This document shows, piece by piece, positions 1 through 13,382 of a stretch of 64,000 nucleotides of DNA. Numbering within the stretch: position 1 is the stretch's first letter; each line of letters begins with the position of its first letter. The position numbers and the translations under genes are program-made. The DNA lies in the NCBI GenBank assembly GCA_963837775.1, contig CAWIOX010000018.1, positions 1-64,000 on the forward strand, written 5' to 3'. The stretch is from CAWIOX01 sp963837775. GTDB lineage: Bacteria > Pseudomonadota > Gammaproteobacteria > Burkholderiales > Burkholderiaceae_D. The notes under the pieces were generated by a model. It was not told the origin of the DNA and searched no databases. It was given only the letters and a program-made list of their open reading frames with translations.

Positions 1-1177
1 GATGATTCCCCAGTTTTTGTCGCGCTCGGCCGACGGCTCGCCGGCACCGGCCAAGGCCAGTGCGAGCTCGGGCTCGGCGTGCGGGAGGCGGCTGATGACG
101 TAGGTGTGCACCTCGCGCACGATGTCATCGTCTGACGGTGGGGCTGGCCGGCAGTGCAGGCGGACCCAGAGACGCACATGGGGTCGGCGAAGCTGTAGCG
201 CTTCTGGTGCGAGACGATCAGGTCGACGTCTTCGAGCCAGGAGAGGTAGTCCTTGGTCGAGCCCGGCGTGCGGCGCAGGCGCAGGGAAATCTCGGTGAGC
301 GTGAGCGGCTCTTCCTCGCGCCAGCACCTCGAGGATCGCCTTGAGCGCGCCGTAGCCGCGCGCGCGATGGAGGCGGAGCTCGTAGCAGAAGCGGCAGTCG
401 GCGGCGAGCTCCCCGCCGGAGAGAGCAGCGCGGCCAGCGCGCTGACCGGATCGTCGCGCCGCGCGGCGCATGCCGTCGGCGGTTTCGGCGAGCATGCGGG
501 CGTAGGCGGGCCGTCCGTCGGAGAGCGCCTGGACCAGCCGCGCGAGCTCGTCGCGCGCGCGGTCGTCCTCGTCTTCGTCGGGCCGATGCGGCGCGATGGA
601 CGTCGGTGCCGGCGGGCAGCGTCGCCCGGACCTCGGCGGCCAGCGGCGCCACGTGGATGATCTCGAACTGCGCGGGCGCGTCGCGCAGCAGCCGGTGCGC
701 CCGCGCGGCGTAGCGGAGGTGAGCACGAAGCGGTTGCCGCTCGACGCGAGCGCGCGATCAGATCGCGCAGCACGAGCGCAGGCCGGGGAAGCTCTCGAAG
801 GTCCGCAGCTCCAGGAACTCGTCGAGCAGGAACGTCGCCGGCGTCGTCGCCGGGGGCGCGCGCGGCGTCGAGCAACGTCAGAGTCGCGTCGAACGCGTCG
901 CGCGCGCTCGCCTCCTGGCGCACCCGTGCCCGACTGGCAGCGGGAACGGCGACACGTCACGGATCGCCTGGAACAGGCGCTCGGGCGTCGTCGCGATGCG
1001 CTCGACGTCGATGTACTGGCACGGCGTTGCGCCCGATCAGATCGCGCAGCCGCAGCAGCAGCGACGTGCGCCCGCTGCCGCACCCGCCGAGCACGACCGG
1101 GAATGCGCGGGACGCCACCGCAGAGCCGTCGAGCGCGGTCAGCACGCGCCGCTCGAGCGAGGGACGCTCCGGAATCA

Positions 1178-1181
<4 letters not shown>
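1..1181 (-). pseudogene. Frameshifted P-loop ATPase fragment, C-terminus off the left edge
   Basis: Read on the minus strand from the ATG at 1181, the N-terminus begins MMIPERPSLERRVLTAL and has a P-loop (GGCGSGRTS, about residues 34-42) in which Arg replaces the usual Walker A Lys. Pieces in other frames give an acidic Walker B-like stretch (LLDEFLEL) and a C-terminal winged-helix-like part near base 300. At least five frame changes are needed to join them. It looks like an AAA-type ATP-binding protein with a C-terminal DNA-binding-like domain, but no function can be given. Its start overlaps the hutU stop (ATGATGA), as in an operon. The base composition is that of the foreign-looking first 3.4 kb. 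Confidence 0.45.
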
Positions 1182-2857
<1,676 letters not shown>

Positions 2858-2967
2858 CGTGAATGTGTGGATCGCCCATGCGCGCGGTCGCGCGAGCCGC
2901 CGGGTGCCGAAGGATAGCAATCTAAGAAACGTACGCGCGCGTTGTCAATTTGAAATTGAAAAATTTC

Positions 2968-3420
2968 TTACTTGACTTCTACGCGCACGCGCGACCAGCG
3001 ATCCGTTCGCAATCAGCGCCGCGATCGCTTCGATATCTGGTGCGGGCGGCCGGTCGACGGTGAGCGCGGGCACGACGTCGCACGCGCGCGTGTACGCGGC
3101 CAGCCCGGCGCTGTCGTGAGCGGCGCGAGCAAGTCGATCGCCTGACGCGCGCAAAGGATCTCGACCGCGATCACCCGCGTGGCCAGTTCGAGCGCCCTGC
3201 GTCGCCTTGAGCGCGGCCCCCATGCTCATGCTGACGTGGTCCTCGCGATTCGCCGAGGTCGGAATGGCATCGACGCTCGCCGGATGGGCGAGCGTCTTGA
3301 TCTCCGGACGTCAGGGCCGCGGCGGTGACCTGGGCCATACTGTAGCCCGACTGCAGTCCGCTGTCGGCGGTCAGGAACGCCGGCAGGATTGCTCAGCGCC
3401 GTTGTTGCTCGGGATTTACA
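2968..3420 (-). pseudogene. hutH: Histidine ammonia-lyase, 3' fragment, frameshifted
   Basis: Histidine ammonia-lyase (MIO-dependent) converts histidine to urocanate. Only about the last 145 residues are present. Joined across two +1 shifts, the sequence contains LPAFLTADSGLQSGYSMAQ, HPASVDAIPTSANREDHVSM and ILCARQAIDLLAP, all characteristic of the C-terminal third of HutH, and ends VEVK before TAA at 2970-2968. The match stops abruptly near 3420, where the base composition changes and a REP-like repeat begins, so the 5' part is missing through a join and not through the window edge. It lies immediately upstream of hutU in the same orientation. Confidence 0.75.
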
Positions 3421-3432
3421 CAAAATGAAGTA
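3405..3432. other. Probable chimeric junction between unrelated sequences
   Basis: HutH similarity ends here and xdhC-flanking sequence begins within about 40 bases, with no transposase or integrase. Left of the junction GC is markedly higher and frameshifts come every 100-150 bases. The break abuts the inverted repeat at 3430-3501, a class of sequence that readily causes misassembly. Confidence 0.55.
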
Positions 3433-3501
3433 GGGTGCGCCGTGCGCACCGATGCGTGCCTTATGCTGCAGGCGGTGAATGGTGCGCATGGCGCACCCTA
3501 C
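3430..3501. repeat. REP-like inverted repeat, GTAGGGTGCGCC type
   Basis: The ends GTAGGGTGCGCC (3430-3441) and GGCGCACCCTAC (3490-3501) are perfect inverted repeats around a 48-base interior that itself holds GTGCGCACC and GGTGCGCATGG. The same head appears at 51022-51041. It overlaps the 3' end of xdhC. Confidence 0.75.
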
Positions 3502-4521
3502 CATTCTGTTGGTTGTTGTTTGCAGCTTCCCACACCTGCAGCAGTTGCGCGGCGACCGAGGCGGCGATCACCGCCGGCTGCTTGCCTTTGATGCCGGGCA
3601 GGCCGATCGGGCACACCATGCGCGCCAGCGCGTCCGGCGCAATGCCGCGCTGCTGCAGCCGGTGGATGAATTGCGCGCGCTTGGTGCGTGAGCCGATCAG
3701 GCCGAACCATTGCACGTCGTCGCGCTGTTCGATGCGGCGCAGGATCTGTTCGGACAGGTGCTGGTCCAGCGCATGCTCGTGCGTCATCACCAGATAGCAG
3801 CTGCCGGGCGCGGCGGCGTCGATCAGCGCCTCGGGCGTGTCGGTGGCCTCGATCCGCACGTTGGCCGGCAGCGCGGCCGGGAACAGCTCGTCGCGGGCAT
3901 CGATCCAAGTCACGCGGCACGGCAGTTCGGCCAGCGCGCGCACCAGCGCCGCACCGACATGGCCGGCGCCGAACAGCAGCAGATGCGGCCGCGGCGCGAG
4001 GCAGGCATCGACCAGCCAGCGCCTGCCGGCGGCGTCGAACTGAATCCGGTTGCTCGGGCTGGCGTCCAGCGCCGGCTGGAACCCGGGCGCAGCGCCGTGC
4101 AGCGGCACGCTGTCGGCATCGAGCAGCGCGGCCGGCGCGACGGACGTCCAGCGCCAGCAGGCGCCAGCTGTCCTGGCCCTGCTGCAAGCGGTCGGCCAGC
4201 AGGCGCCAGCCGCTGGTCGATGCGATGCGCTCGAACGCCAGATGCACGACGCCGCCGCAGCACTGGCCGAGGCTGGGGCCGAGCGCCAGCCGTTGCAGCC
4301 GGCGTTCCGCGCTCAGCGTGCCGGCCGGCAGGCGCAGCATGTCGCGCGCGATCGCGCACGCCTGCAGTTCCAGATGGCCGCCGCCGATGGTGTCGTATTG
4401 CGCGCCGGCGCTGACCAGCATCCTGGCGCCGGCTTCGCGCGGGCACGAGCCTTCGGCTTGCGCGACGCGTGACCAGCACGGACGGGCAGTCGAGAGTGAT
4501 GAGGGCTTGCAGCCAGTTCAT
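3461..4521 (-). CDS. xdhC: Xanthine dehydrogenase accessory protein XdhC, frameshifted
   Basis: XdhC binds molybdenum cofactor, promotes its sulfuration and inserts it into the XdhB subunit. The start MNWLQALITLDCPSVLVT leads into PREAGARMLVSAGAQYDTIGGGHLE, which is typical of the family; the CGG motif (LGQCCGGVVHL) follows. The C-terminal half has a Rossmann stretch, LLLFGAGHVGAALVRALAELP, and ends near LLQVWEAA. Two +1 insertions, near 4466 and 4148, split it into three frames. The last 11 or so residues are encoded by the adjoining REP-like repeat, so the stop at 3461 is probably not ancestral. It is the last gene of xdhA-xdhB-xdhC. Confidence 0.88.
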
Positions 4522-4543
4522 CGGCATCACGCTGGGCAGCCGC

Positions 4544-4590
4544 CCTCATCCCCAACCCCGGCCACTTCGCCGCTTGCGGGAGAAGGGGGC
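4544..4590. repeat. Intergenic palindromic repeat of the CCCTCATCCCCAACCCC type
   Basis: CCCTCATCCCCAACCCC is followed by CGCTTGCGGGAGAAGGGGGC, a widespread intergenic repeat form in Proteobacteria. It sits between xdhB and xdhC, and the xdhB frame runs through it without a stop. Confidence 0.6.
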
Positions 4591-6937
4591 AAAGGCGTGG
4601 CGCAGCGACCGCTTCGACCGCCTTCAGGATTTCCTCGCAGCTCGCCGGCGCGTTCAGCGGCGGGTTGATCCGGTAGTCCGCGACGCTGGCAATCGCGTCG
4701 CGGATCGCGAAGAAGACCGAGAACGGCAGCAGCAGCGGCGGTTCGCCGGCCGCCTTCGAGCGGTGGATGCTGTCGGTCGCGTTGCGGTTATTGAACAGCT
4801 TGACGCGGAAATCCTCCGGGCAGTCCGAGATCGCCGGGATCTTGTAGGTCGACGGCGCATGCGTGAGCAGCCTGCCGTCGGCATTCCACACCAGCTGTTC
4901 GGTGGTCAGCCAGCCCATGCCCTGGATGAAGCCGCCTTCGACCTGGCCGATGTCGATCGCCGGATTGAGCGAGTTGCCGACGTCGTACAGCAGGTCGGCG
5001 CGCAGCAGCTTCCATTCGCCGGTCAGGGTGTCGACCACCACTTCGGACACCGCCGCGCCGTAGCAGAAGTACGAAAACGGATGGCCTTGCATGCTGGCCG
5101 CATCCCAGTGCAGGCCGGGCGTCGCATAGAAGCCGTCCGACCACAGCTGGACCCGCGCCAGATACGCCTGCTGCACCAGTGCGGCAAACGCGATGCGCTG
5201 GCCGCCCAGCGTGACCGCATCGCCGGCGAAGCGCGCGTCGGCCGCCGCGCCGCCGTAGCGTTGCGCGGCGAATGCCGCCAGCCGCGCGCGGATCTGGCGC
5301 GCCGCGTCCTGCGCGGCCTTGCCGTTGAGGTCGGCGCCGGTGGAGGCGGCGGTGGCCGAGGTGTTGGCGACCTTGCCGGTGTCGGTCGCGCTGCAGCGCA
5401 CCCGCGCCAGGCTGATCCCGAGTTCGTGCGCGACCACCTGCGCGACCTTGGTGTTGACGCCCTGGCCCATCTCGGTGCCGCCGTGGTTGACCAGCACCGA
5501 GCCGTCCAGATACACGTGCACCAGCGCGCCGGCCTGGTTCAGGTGGGTGACGTTGAACGCGATGCCGAACTTGACCGGCGTCAGCGCGATGCCTTTCTTC
5601 AGCACCGGGCTGGCGGCGTTGAACGCGCGCACCGCGGCGCGCCGTTCGCAATAGGCGCTGCTGGCTTCCAGTTCGGCCAGCAGTTCGGGCAGCACGTTGT
5701 CCTCGATGGTCTGGCCGTAGGGCGTGACGTTGCGCCCTTCGCGTCGTTGCGCCGTAGAAATTGACGCTTGCGCACCGCCAGCGCATCGAGGCCCAGAATG
5801 CGCGCGATGTCGTCGATCGCGTATTCGATCGCCAGCGCGCCCTGCGGCCCGCCGAAGCCGCGGAACGCGGTATTCGACTGGGTGTTGGTCTTGCCGCACA
5901 GTGCGCGGATGTCGACATCCGACAGGTAATACGCATTGTCGACATGGCACACCGCGCGCGTTGCGACCGGCCCCGACAGATCGGCCGAGAAGCCGGCGCG
6001 CAGCACCATCTCGACCCTGGCCGCGAGAATGCGGCCAGCTGGCATCGAAGCCGACTTCGTATTCGTAATAGAAGCAGTGGCGCTTGCCGGTCACCAGCAT
6101 GTCGTCGTCGCGGTCGGCGCGCAGCTTGACCGGGCGCTGCAGCCGGTGCGCGGCGATCGCCGCGACCGCCGCCCACAGCGCCGATTGCGACTCCTTGCCG
6201 CCGAAGCCGCCGCCCATGCGCCGGCATTCGACCCTGATGTTGTGCGACGGCAGGCCCAGCGCCTGCGCCAGCACGTGCTGCATCTCGCTCGGATGCTGGG
6301 TCGAGCACAGCAGCAGCATGCCTTGCTGCTCCTGCGGGATCGCGTACGAAACCTGGCCTTCCAGGTAGAAATGCTCCTGGCCGCCGACTTCCAGCGTGCC
6401 CTTCACGCGCTGCGGCGCACTTGCCAGCGCTTTGGCCGCATCGCCGCGCTGCAGGCGCAGCGGCGGCAATACGTAGGACTGCGCGGCGCGCGCCGCCTGC
6501 GGCGTCAGGATCGCCGGCAATGTCTGATAGTCGATCTGGGCCAGACGCGCGGCACGGCGCGCCAGGTCGTGGCTGGCGGCGATCACCGCGAACAGCGGCT
6601 GGCCGACGTACTGCACCAGGCCGTCGGCCAGGATCGGGTCGTCGCCGTGGACGATAGCGCCGCAGTCGTTGACGCCGGGGATGTCGGCCGCGGTCAGCAC
6701 CGCGACCACGCCGGGCGCGCTTCTGACCGCTTCCAGATCGATCGCCAGGATCTTCGCGTGCGCGTGCTCCGACAGCCCCAGCGCCGCATGCAGCGTGCCC
6801 TGCAGTTCCGGCAGGTCGTCGGTATAGCTCGCCTCGCCCAGCACGTGCAGCACGGCGGACTCGTGCGGATGCGGGCGGCCGACTTCGGCCCAGCTGCTGT
6901 CGTCTGGCGTCGCAAAGGCGTCGGTTTGCTGCTTCAT
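4590..6937 (-). CDS. xdhB: Xanthine dehydrogenase molybdopterin-binding subunit XdhB, frameshifted
   Basis: This is the large Moco subunit that hydroxylates hypoxanthine and xanthine to urate. It starts at 6937 (MKQQTDAFATPDDSSW); ATGA overlaps the xdhA stop. Family landmarks in order: GEASYTDDLPELQGTLHAAL, RMGGGFGGKESQ, TAFRGFGGPQGALAIE, VTPYGQTIEDNVLPEL, HGGTEMGQGVNTKVAQVVA and SKAAGEPPLLLPFSVFFAI. Length is about 780 residues, as usual. Shifts of +1 lie near 6042 (DAS to GRIL), 5757 and 5735. The expected end is near KAVEAVA at about 4598; no stop follows, and this frame runs on through the palindromic repeat to 4313, inside xdhC. I therefore give an approximate end. Confidence 0.9.
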
Positions 6938-8417
6938 CGCGCTTCCTTGAAGAACACATTGACCGCCTGCGGCGGCAGCGGCGCATCCGGCCGCGTTTCC
7001 AGCCAGAAGCGGCGCAGCAGGTTTTGCGCGGCCGTGATCCGGTACGCGCTGGACGCGCGCAGGTCGGACAGCGGCGCGTAATCCTGCGCCAGCGCCGCGA
7101 TCGCCGCCAGCAGCGTGGCTTCGACCCAGGGCTGGCCTTGCAGCGCGGCTTCGGCCTTGGCTGCGCGCTGCGGGGTCGCCGCCATGCCGCCGAACGCGAT
7201 GCGCGCGTTGCGTATCATGTCGCCGTCGAGTGTGATCGCAAACGCCGCGCACACCGCGGAAATGTCCTGGTCGAAGCGTTTCGCCAGCTTGTAGGTGCGG
7301 AAATGCAGCCCGGCTTTGTGACGGCAGCGGCACCCGCAGCGCGGCGACGAATTCGCCGGCCTGCAATGCGTTCTTCTGGTAGCCGAGGTAGAAATCCTCC
7401 AGCGCCAGCGTGCGCTGCCCATTGCCGCCGTGCAGCACGATCTCGGCGCCGAGCGCGATCAGGAACGGCATCGAGTCGCCGATCGGCGAGCCGTTGGCGA
7501 CGTTGCCGCCCAGCGTGCCGGCATTGCGCACCGGTTCCGACGCGAAGCGCTGCCACAGTTCGGACAGCTCATTCGGGTAATGTTTGCACAGCGCCGCATA
7601 CGCGTCGTTGAGCGTGACGCCGGCGCCGATGAGCAACTGGCCGTCCTGCTCGGCTCACCGCCTGCAGCTCGGCCACTTGCCCGATGTAGATCAGCTGGTC
7701 CAGCTCGCGCAGTTGCTTGGTGACCCACAGCCCGATATCGGTGGCGCCGGCCAGCATCCGCGCATCCGGATAGCGTCTGGCGCGCGGCGACCAGCTGCGC
7801 CAGCGTGCGCGGCGCGATGAAGGTCTGGCCATTGTGGCTGTATGAAAACGTGTGGTCGCGCTGCAGCGTCGTGCAGCGCAGCCGCCACCGCCGCGCGGTC
7901 GAGGCGGACCGGCGGCAGCTGGCCCATGCGCTGCGCGGCATCGATGATCGGCCGGTAGCCGGTGCAGCGGCACAGGTTGCCGGACAGCGCAGTGTCGATG
8001 TCGCGCCGCGCCGGCGGGTCCGGACCGGCCTTCGCGCTGCAGGTACAAGCTCCACAGCGACATCACGAAACCCGGCGTGCAAAAGCCGCATTGCGAACCG
8101 TGGCAGTCGACCATCGCCTGCTGCACCGGATGCAGGCTGCCGTCGGCCTGCTTCAGGTCTTCGACCGTGAACAGCGCACGGCCGTCCAGCGTCGGCATGA
8201 ACTGGATGCAGGCATTGACCGATTTCAGCACCAGTTCGCCAGCCTGCAGTTCGCCGATCACCACCGTGCAGGCGCCGCAATCGCCTTCCGCGCAGCCTTC
8301 CTTGCTGCCTGTGCAGTGCAGGTCTTCGCGCAGGTATTGCAGGATGGTTTGGGTCGGTGCGACATCAGACACGCTGCGGATTGCGCCGCGATGGTAAAAA
8401 CGGATGGCTTCGGACAT
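6934..8417 (-). CDS. xdhA: Xanthine dehydrogenase small subunit XdhA, frameshifted
   Basis: XdhA carries two [2Fe-2S] clusters and FAD. The N-terminus MSEAIRFYHRGAIRSV is followed by the plant-type ferredoxin cysteines C35, C42, C47 and C50 in CTGSKEGCAEGDCGAC, then the second cluster motif CGFCTPGFV and GNLCRCTGYRPI. The FAD domain shows LAGATDIGLWVTKQLR and RNAGTLGGNVANGSPIGDSMP; the C-terminus is NVFFKEAR. Five +1 insertions, near 8025, 7875, 7770, 7655 and 7320, break the frame; the first changes CCGAC to CCGGAC. It heads the minus-strand xdhABC operon, divergent from the nucleoside transporter, a sensible pairing of purine uptake and oxidation. Confidence 0.9.
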
Positions 8418-8762
8418 GTGGGTTTCACTTTATTTCTGATGGTTCAGCTTAGCACTCGCACTGCATCATGTTATATCGGATTATTCGCCGATGCAGAACG
8501 GCAGGCACGCGCCGTGAGAAACGCAAACCACGCCAAAAAAAGGCCGCAATGCGGGCCGCAGGCATTTCCAATGCTGGTGGGAGTATATTTTATGATGCCA
8601 ATGAAAACCTGCGGCTAATCCCATTAAAATGGTGATACTCCCTGTTTTTTGCGAAAATTATCGGGCCGTGAAGTTTTTTCGTGTTGTTCGTGCCTTTCGT
8701 GGACAATATGATGGCTGTCACCGTGAGCAACAAAACACCCGTCACACAACCCTATCCGAGCC
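8418..8762. other. 345-base divergent intergenic region, xdhA / nucleoside ABC transporter
   Basis: No gene is seen. It must carry the xdhA promoter (minus) and the transporter promoter (plus). It has a 6-base inverted repeat CTGCAT/ATGCAG (8461-8496), a small hairpin GCATTTCCAATGC near 8562, and copy A of the repeated element (8579-8642). It is AT-richer than its surroundings near 8640-8700. Confidence 0.5.
8579..8642 (+). repeat. Structured repeat element, copy A
   Basis: The perfect 8-base arms GGGAGTAT (8579-8586) and ATACTCCC (8635-8642) enclose CCAATGAAAACCTGCGGCTA and the hairpin CCATTAAAATGG. The interior matches copies C and D almost without gaps. Unlike the others it lacks the upstream AATATACT arm. 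It lies 120 bases upstream of the ABC ATPase start and would be in its 5' leader. Confidence 0.6.
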
Positions 8763-10274
<1,512 letters not shown>

Positions 10275-10282
<8 letters not shown>

Positions 10283-11347
10283 ATTTAATTGCGGCTGGAA
10301 GCGCGCGCCAATCCGTCGACGCTGATGTCGTGGCTGTCGCCGCTGCTGGCGTTGCTGCTGACCGTGCTGTGCGGCGTGATTTTGTTTGTGGCGCTGGGCA
10401 AGAATCCGCTGACCGGCTTGGCGGTGTTCTTCCTGGAGCCGCTGCGCGACCTGCGCGGCTGGTCCGAGGTCGGCATCAAGGTCGCGCCGCTGCTGCTGAT
10501 CGCGGTCGGGCTGGCGATCTGTTTCCGCGCGAACGTGTTCAATATCGGCGCCGAAGGCCAGCTGGTGGTGGGCGCGGCGGCCGGCGGTGCGGCCGCGCTG
10601 TATTTCGATCACGGCAGCGGCGGCGGGGCCGGCCTGATCACGCTGGTATTGCTGGCCGGCATGCTGGGCGGCATGGCGTGGGCGGCGATCACCGCCTTCC
10701 TGCGCGACCGCTTCAATGCCAGCGAGATCCTGGTGTCGCTGATGCTGGTGTATGTCGCGCAATTGCTGCTCAGTTACCTGGTGCACGGCGTGCTGAAGGA
10801 TCCGGAAGGCTACAACTTCCCGCAGTCGAAGATGTTTTCCGACGGCTTCCTGCTGCCGATCATCATGGACGGCACGCGCCTGCATCTGGGCATCGTGCTG
10901 GCGCTGCTGGCGGCCGTGCTGGGCTGGCTGTTCCTGTCCAAGAGCATCTACGGCTTCCAGTTGCGGGTCGGCGGCATGGCGCCGGCGGCCGCCCGCTATG
11001 CCGGTTTCTCGTCCCGCAAATCGCTGTGGACCTCGATGCTGCTGTGCGGCGCGCTGTCCGGCCTGGCCGGGGTGTGCGAGGTATTGGGGCCGATCGGGCA
11101 GCTGACGCCGTCGGTGTCGCCCGGTTACGGTTTCGCCGCGATCATCGTCGCCTTCGTCGGCCGCCTGCATCCGATCGGCGTGATCTTTTCCAGCTTCATC
11201 ATGGCGCTGTTCTACATCGGCGGCGAACTGTCGCAGTCGCGCCTGGGGATGCCGAATGCGATCACCGGCGTGTTCCAGGGCATCCTGCTGTTTTCGCTGC
11301 TGGCGTGCGACGTGCTGATCAACTACAAAATTCGCTGGAGCAAATGA
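10275..11347 (+). CDS. Nucleoside ABC transporter permease 1 (COG4603 type)
   Basis: Membrane permease of about 355 residues with roughly ten hydrophobic segments. Family features are NVFNIGAEGQLVVGA, NASEILVSLMLVYVAQLLLSYL and GYGFAAIIVAFVGRLHP. The ATG at 10275 overlaps the ATPase stop and reads MAKF before the frame changes near 10287; MRLEARANPSTLMSWLS continues in the -1 frame. Loss of one A from an AAA run (an expected MAKFKLRLEAR) would explain this. The stop TGA at 11345-11347 overlaps the start of permease 2, so the three genes are translationally coupled. Confidence 0.87.
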
Positions 11348-12281
11348 TGGACGCATTCCTAATCATCGCTGGCACCCCTGATCGCCGCCTCGATCAATGC
11401 CGGCACGCCGCTGATGCTGGCCGCGCTCGGCCTGCTGATCAACGAAAAGGCCGGCGTCGTCAACCTCGGGGCGGAAGGCATGATGCTGGTGGCGGCCATC
11501 ATCGGCTTCGCCACCACCATCCATAGCGGCAGCGTGAGCCTCGGCTTCGTCGCCGGCGCGGCTGCCGGCATGCTGCTGGCCGGCTTCTTCGCGTGGCTGA
11601 CGGTGTGGCTGGGCACCAACCAGTACGCAACCGGGCTGGCGCTGTCGCTGTTCGGCGGCGGCGCGTCGGCCTATATCGGCATCGCGTATGTCGGCAACAG
11701 CCTGAAAAACGAGATCACCGGCATCCCGCTGCTGGAACAGATCCCGTTTCTCGGCCAGGCGCTGTTTCGCCAGCATGCTATGGTGTATCTGTCGCTGCTG
11801 CTGTGCGTGGCGATCATCTGGCTTCCTGTACCGCACCCGCGCCGGACTGGTGCTGCGCGCGGTCGGCGAATCGCCGTCCTCCGCCCATGCGCTGGGCTAC
11901 GACGTGCGCCGCATCCGGCTGGCGGCGCTGCTGTTCGGCGGCGCCTGCTGCGGCCTGGCCGGCGCTTTCCTGTCGCTGGTGTATACGCCGCAATGGGTCG
12001 AGGGCATGGTGGCCGGGCGCGGCTGGATCGCGCTGGCGCTGACCACGTTCGCGACCTGGCGTCCGGCGCGGGTGCTGGTCGGCGCCTACCTGTTCGGCGG
12101 CGTGACGATCCTGACCTTCCATATCCAGGCGCAGGGGGTGCCGATCGCTTCGCAATTGCTGTCGATGCTGCCGTATCTGGCCACCATCGTGGTGCTGGTG
12201 CTGATTTCGCGCAATGCGAACTGGATCAAGCTCAACATGCCGGCCTCGCTGGGGAAAAATTTCAATCCGAATAACGGTTGA
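11344..12281 (+). CDS. Nucleoside ABC transporter permease 2 (COG1079 type), frameshifted
   Basis: The second permease, about 310 residues. INAGTPLMLAALGLLINEKAGVVNLGAEGMMLVAAI is a family hallmark (quoted in part: GVVNLGAEGMM). Later parts read WLGTNQYATGLALSLFGGG, FLYRTRAGLVLRAVGES and EGMVAGRGWIALALTTFA. The start is ATGATGG at 11344/11347. Two +1 insertions, near 11373 (ACCCCTG for ACCCTG) and 11822 (TGGCTTCC for TGGTTCC), break the frame. In related genomes this gene is usually followed by the BMP binding-protein gene; here the polyene-like cluster follows. Confidence 0.87.
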
Positions 12282-12351
12282 CCGGCGGATCACTCAGAAT
12301 CAGCAGCGGTCAGCTGCGCGGCATGCGGAAAAGCACAGCGCGATTGAGCGT

Positions 12352-12357
12352 TATAAT
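12352..12357 (+). promoter_or_regulatory. Candidate -10 box for the polyene-like cluster
   Basis: A consensus TATAAT lies 56 bases before the ACP start in a 131-base gap after the transporter. No good -35 is visible at 16-18 bases, and the ACP start has only an A-rich leader (TAAAGAAAAAA) instead of a clear Shine-Dalgarno. Confidence 0.35.
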
Positions 12358-12412
12358 ATGCAGTCGCACTGGAAGCGATGGTGCGCCGTTTGATTGACCC
12401 GTAAAGAAAAAA

Positions 12413-12697
12413 ATGAAGTCTGAGAGCATAGCGAAATACGATATCGGCCTGCAGAATGAGGTCGCCGAACTGATCATTCAGGGTTTGAATCTGGACCTGA
12501 GCGCGGCTGCGATCAATCCGGATGAGCCGCTGTATGGCGATGGCCTGGGGCTGGATTCGATCGATATACTCGAGGTCGCGCTGTTGATTTCCAAGCGTTA
12601 TGGAATCCAGTTGCGTGCCAACAACGATGACAATCACCTCATTTTCAGTTCGCTGCGCAGCTTGACCGAATACATCAGCGCGCAGAGACCGGCCTGA
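12413..12697 (+). CDS. Acyl carrier protein of the polyene-like cluster
   Basis: A 94-residue ACP. The phosphopantetheine attachment Ser is S49 in GLGLDSIDILE, followed by helix LLISKRYGIQLR. The ACPs of aryl-polyene clusters (ApeE/ApeF) have the same size and place at the head of the operon. Only one ACP gene is visible here, whereas the E. coli prototype has two. The final A of the TGA stop is the first base of the next ATG (ATGA type overlap), so translation is coupled. It would carry the growing polyene or acyl chain in the cytoplasm. Confidence 0.88.
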   Translation: MKSESIAKYDIGLQNEVAELIIQGLNLDLSAAAINPDEPLYGDGLGLDSIDILEVALLISKRYGIQLRANNDDNHLIFSSLRSLTEYISAQRPA

Positions 12698-13353
12698 TGT
12701 CTGCGGCGGTCGGGCCAGCGCGCGTGATGGCAATCGTCGCGCTGGGCGTGGCGTACGCGTGTCTTGCGCACTACACGAATAGCCGCGCCGGAACTGAAAC
12801 CCTGGGCACCGTATTGGCGCTGGCGCCGATTGTGCTGGCGCTGCTGTCGATGGCCTGGCAAGCGCGTCATCGCGTTGCCGCACTGCTGGTGTTTTGCATC
12901 GGCTGTGCGGCGCTGCTTGCCGCATGGAGCATGTTAACCCAGCATTTTGCGCGGATTTACTGGCTTGAGCATGCCGGCTCCCAACTGATGCTCGGTCTGG
13001 GTTTTGCGCGCACCCTGGGCCCCGGCCGGGAACCGATGTGTTCCTATTTTGCAAGAATGATCGATGGCCCGCTAACGCCGCAACTGGAGCGTTACACCCG
13101 ACAGGTTACCAGGGCCTGGGCGGTGTTCTTTGCTTTGATGGCGGCTACTTCGACGCTGCTTTTCATCACGGTAGCGCAGTCGACATGGTCGGTATTTGCC
13201 AATTTTTTTACCGCGCCGCTGATAGTCCTGATGTTCGTGCTTGAGTACGGCGCAAGAAAATACCTGCTGCCGGATATCCGGCACGGGCACATTCTTGACA
13301 CCCTGAAAGTCATCTGGAAAGTGCCTGCCCGGCAATCACATTCATCACGCTAA
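12697..13353 (+). CDS. COG4648-type membrane protein of the polyene-like cluster
   Basis: A 218-residue inner-membrane protein with about six hydrophobic stretches: VMAIVALGVAYACLAHY, LALAPIVLALLSMAW, LLVFCIGCAALLAAWSML, then AVFFALMAATSTLLFITVA and FFTAPLIVLMFVLEYGARK. It ends in a basic tail. It resembles the conserved membrane protein of unknown function that follows the ACPs in aryl-polyene clusters. It starts on the ACP stop and lies 29 bases before the AMP ligase. Biochemical role unknown; a scaffold for the synthase or export role is conjecture. Confidence 0.75.
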   Translation: MSAAVGPARVMAIVALGVAYACLAHYTNSRAGTETLGTVLALAPIVLALLSMAWQARHRVAALLVFCIGCAALLAAWSMLTQHFARIYWLEHAGSQLMLGLGFARTLGPGREPMCSYFARMIDGPLTPQLERYTRQVTRAWAVFFALMAATSTLLFITVAQSTWSVFANFFTAPLIVLMFVLEYGARKYLLPDIRHGHILDTLKVIWKVPARQSHSSR

Positions 13354-13382
13354 TCTTCACGGCGCGCCGAAACAATATCATC

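Noticed and set aside
8579..8642. Purine or xanthine riboswitch in the transporter leader
   Set aside because: Position fits, but the same element occurs beside leucine and biotin genes, and I cannot match it to a remembered consensus.
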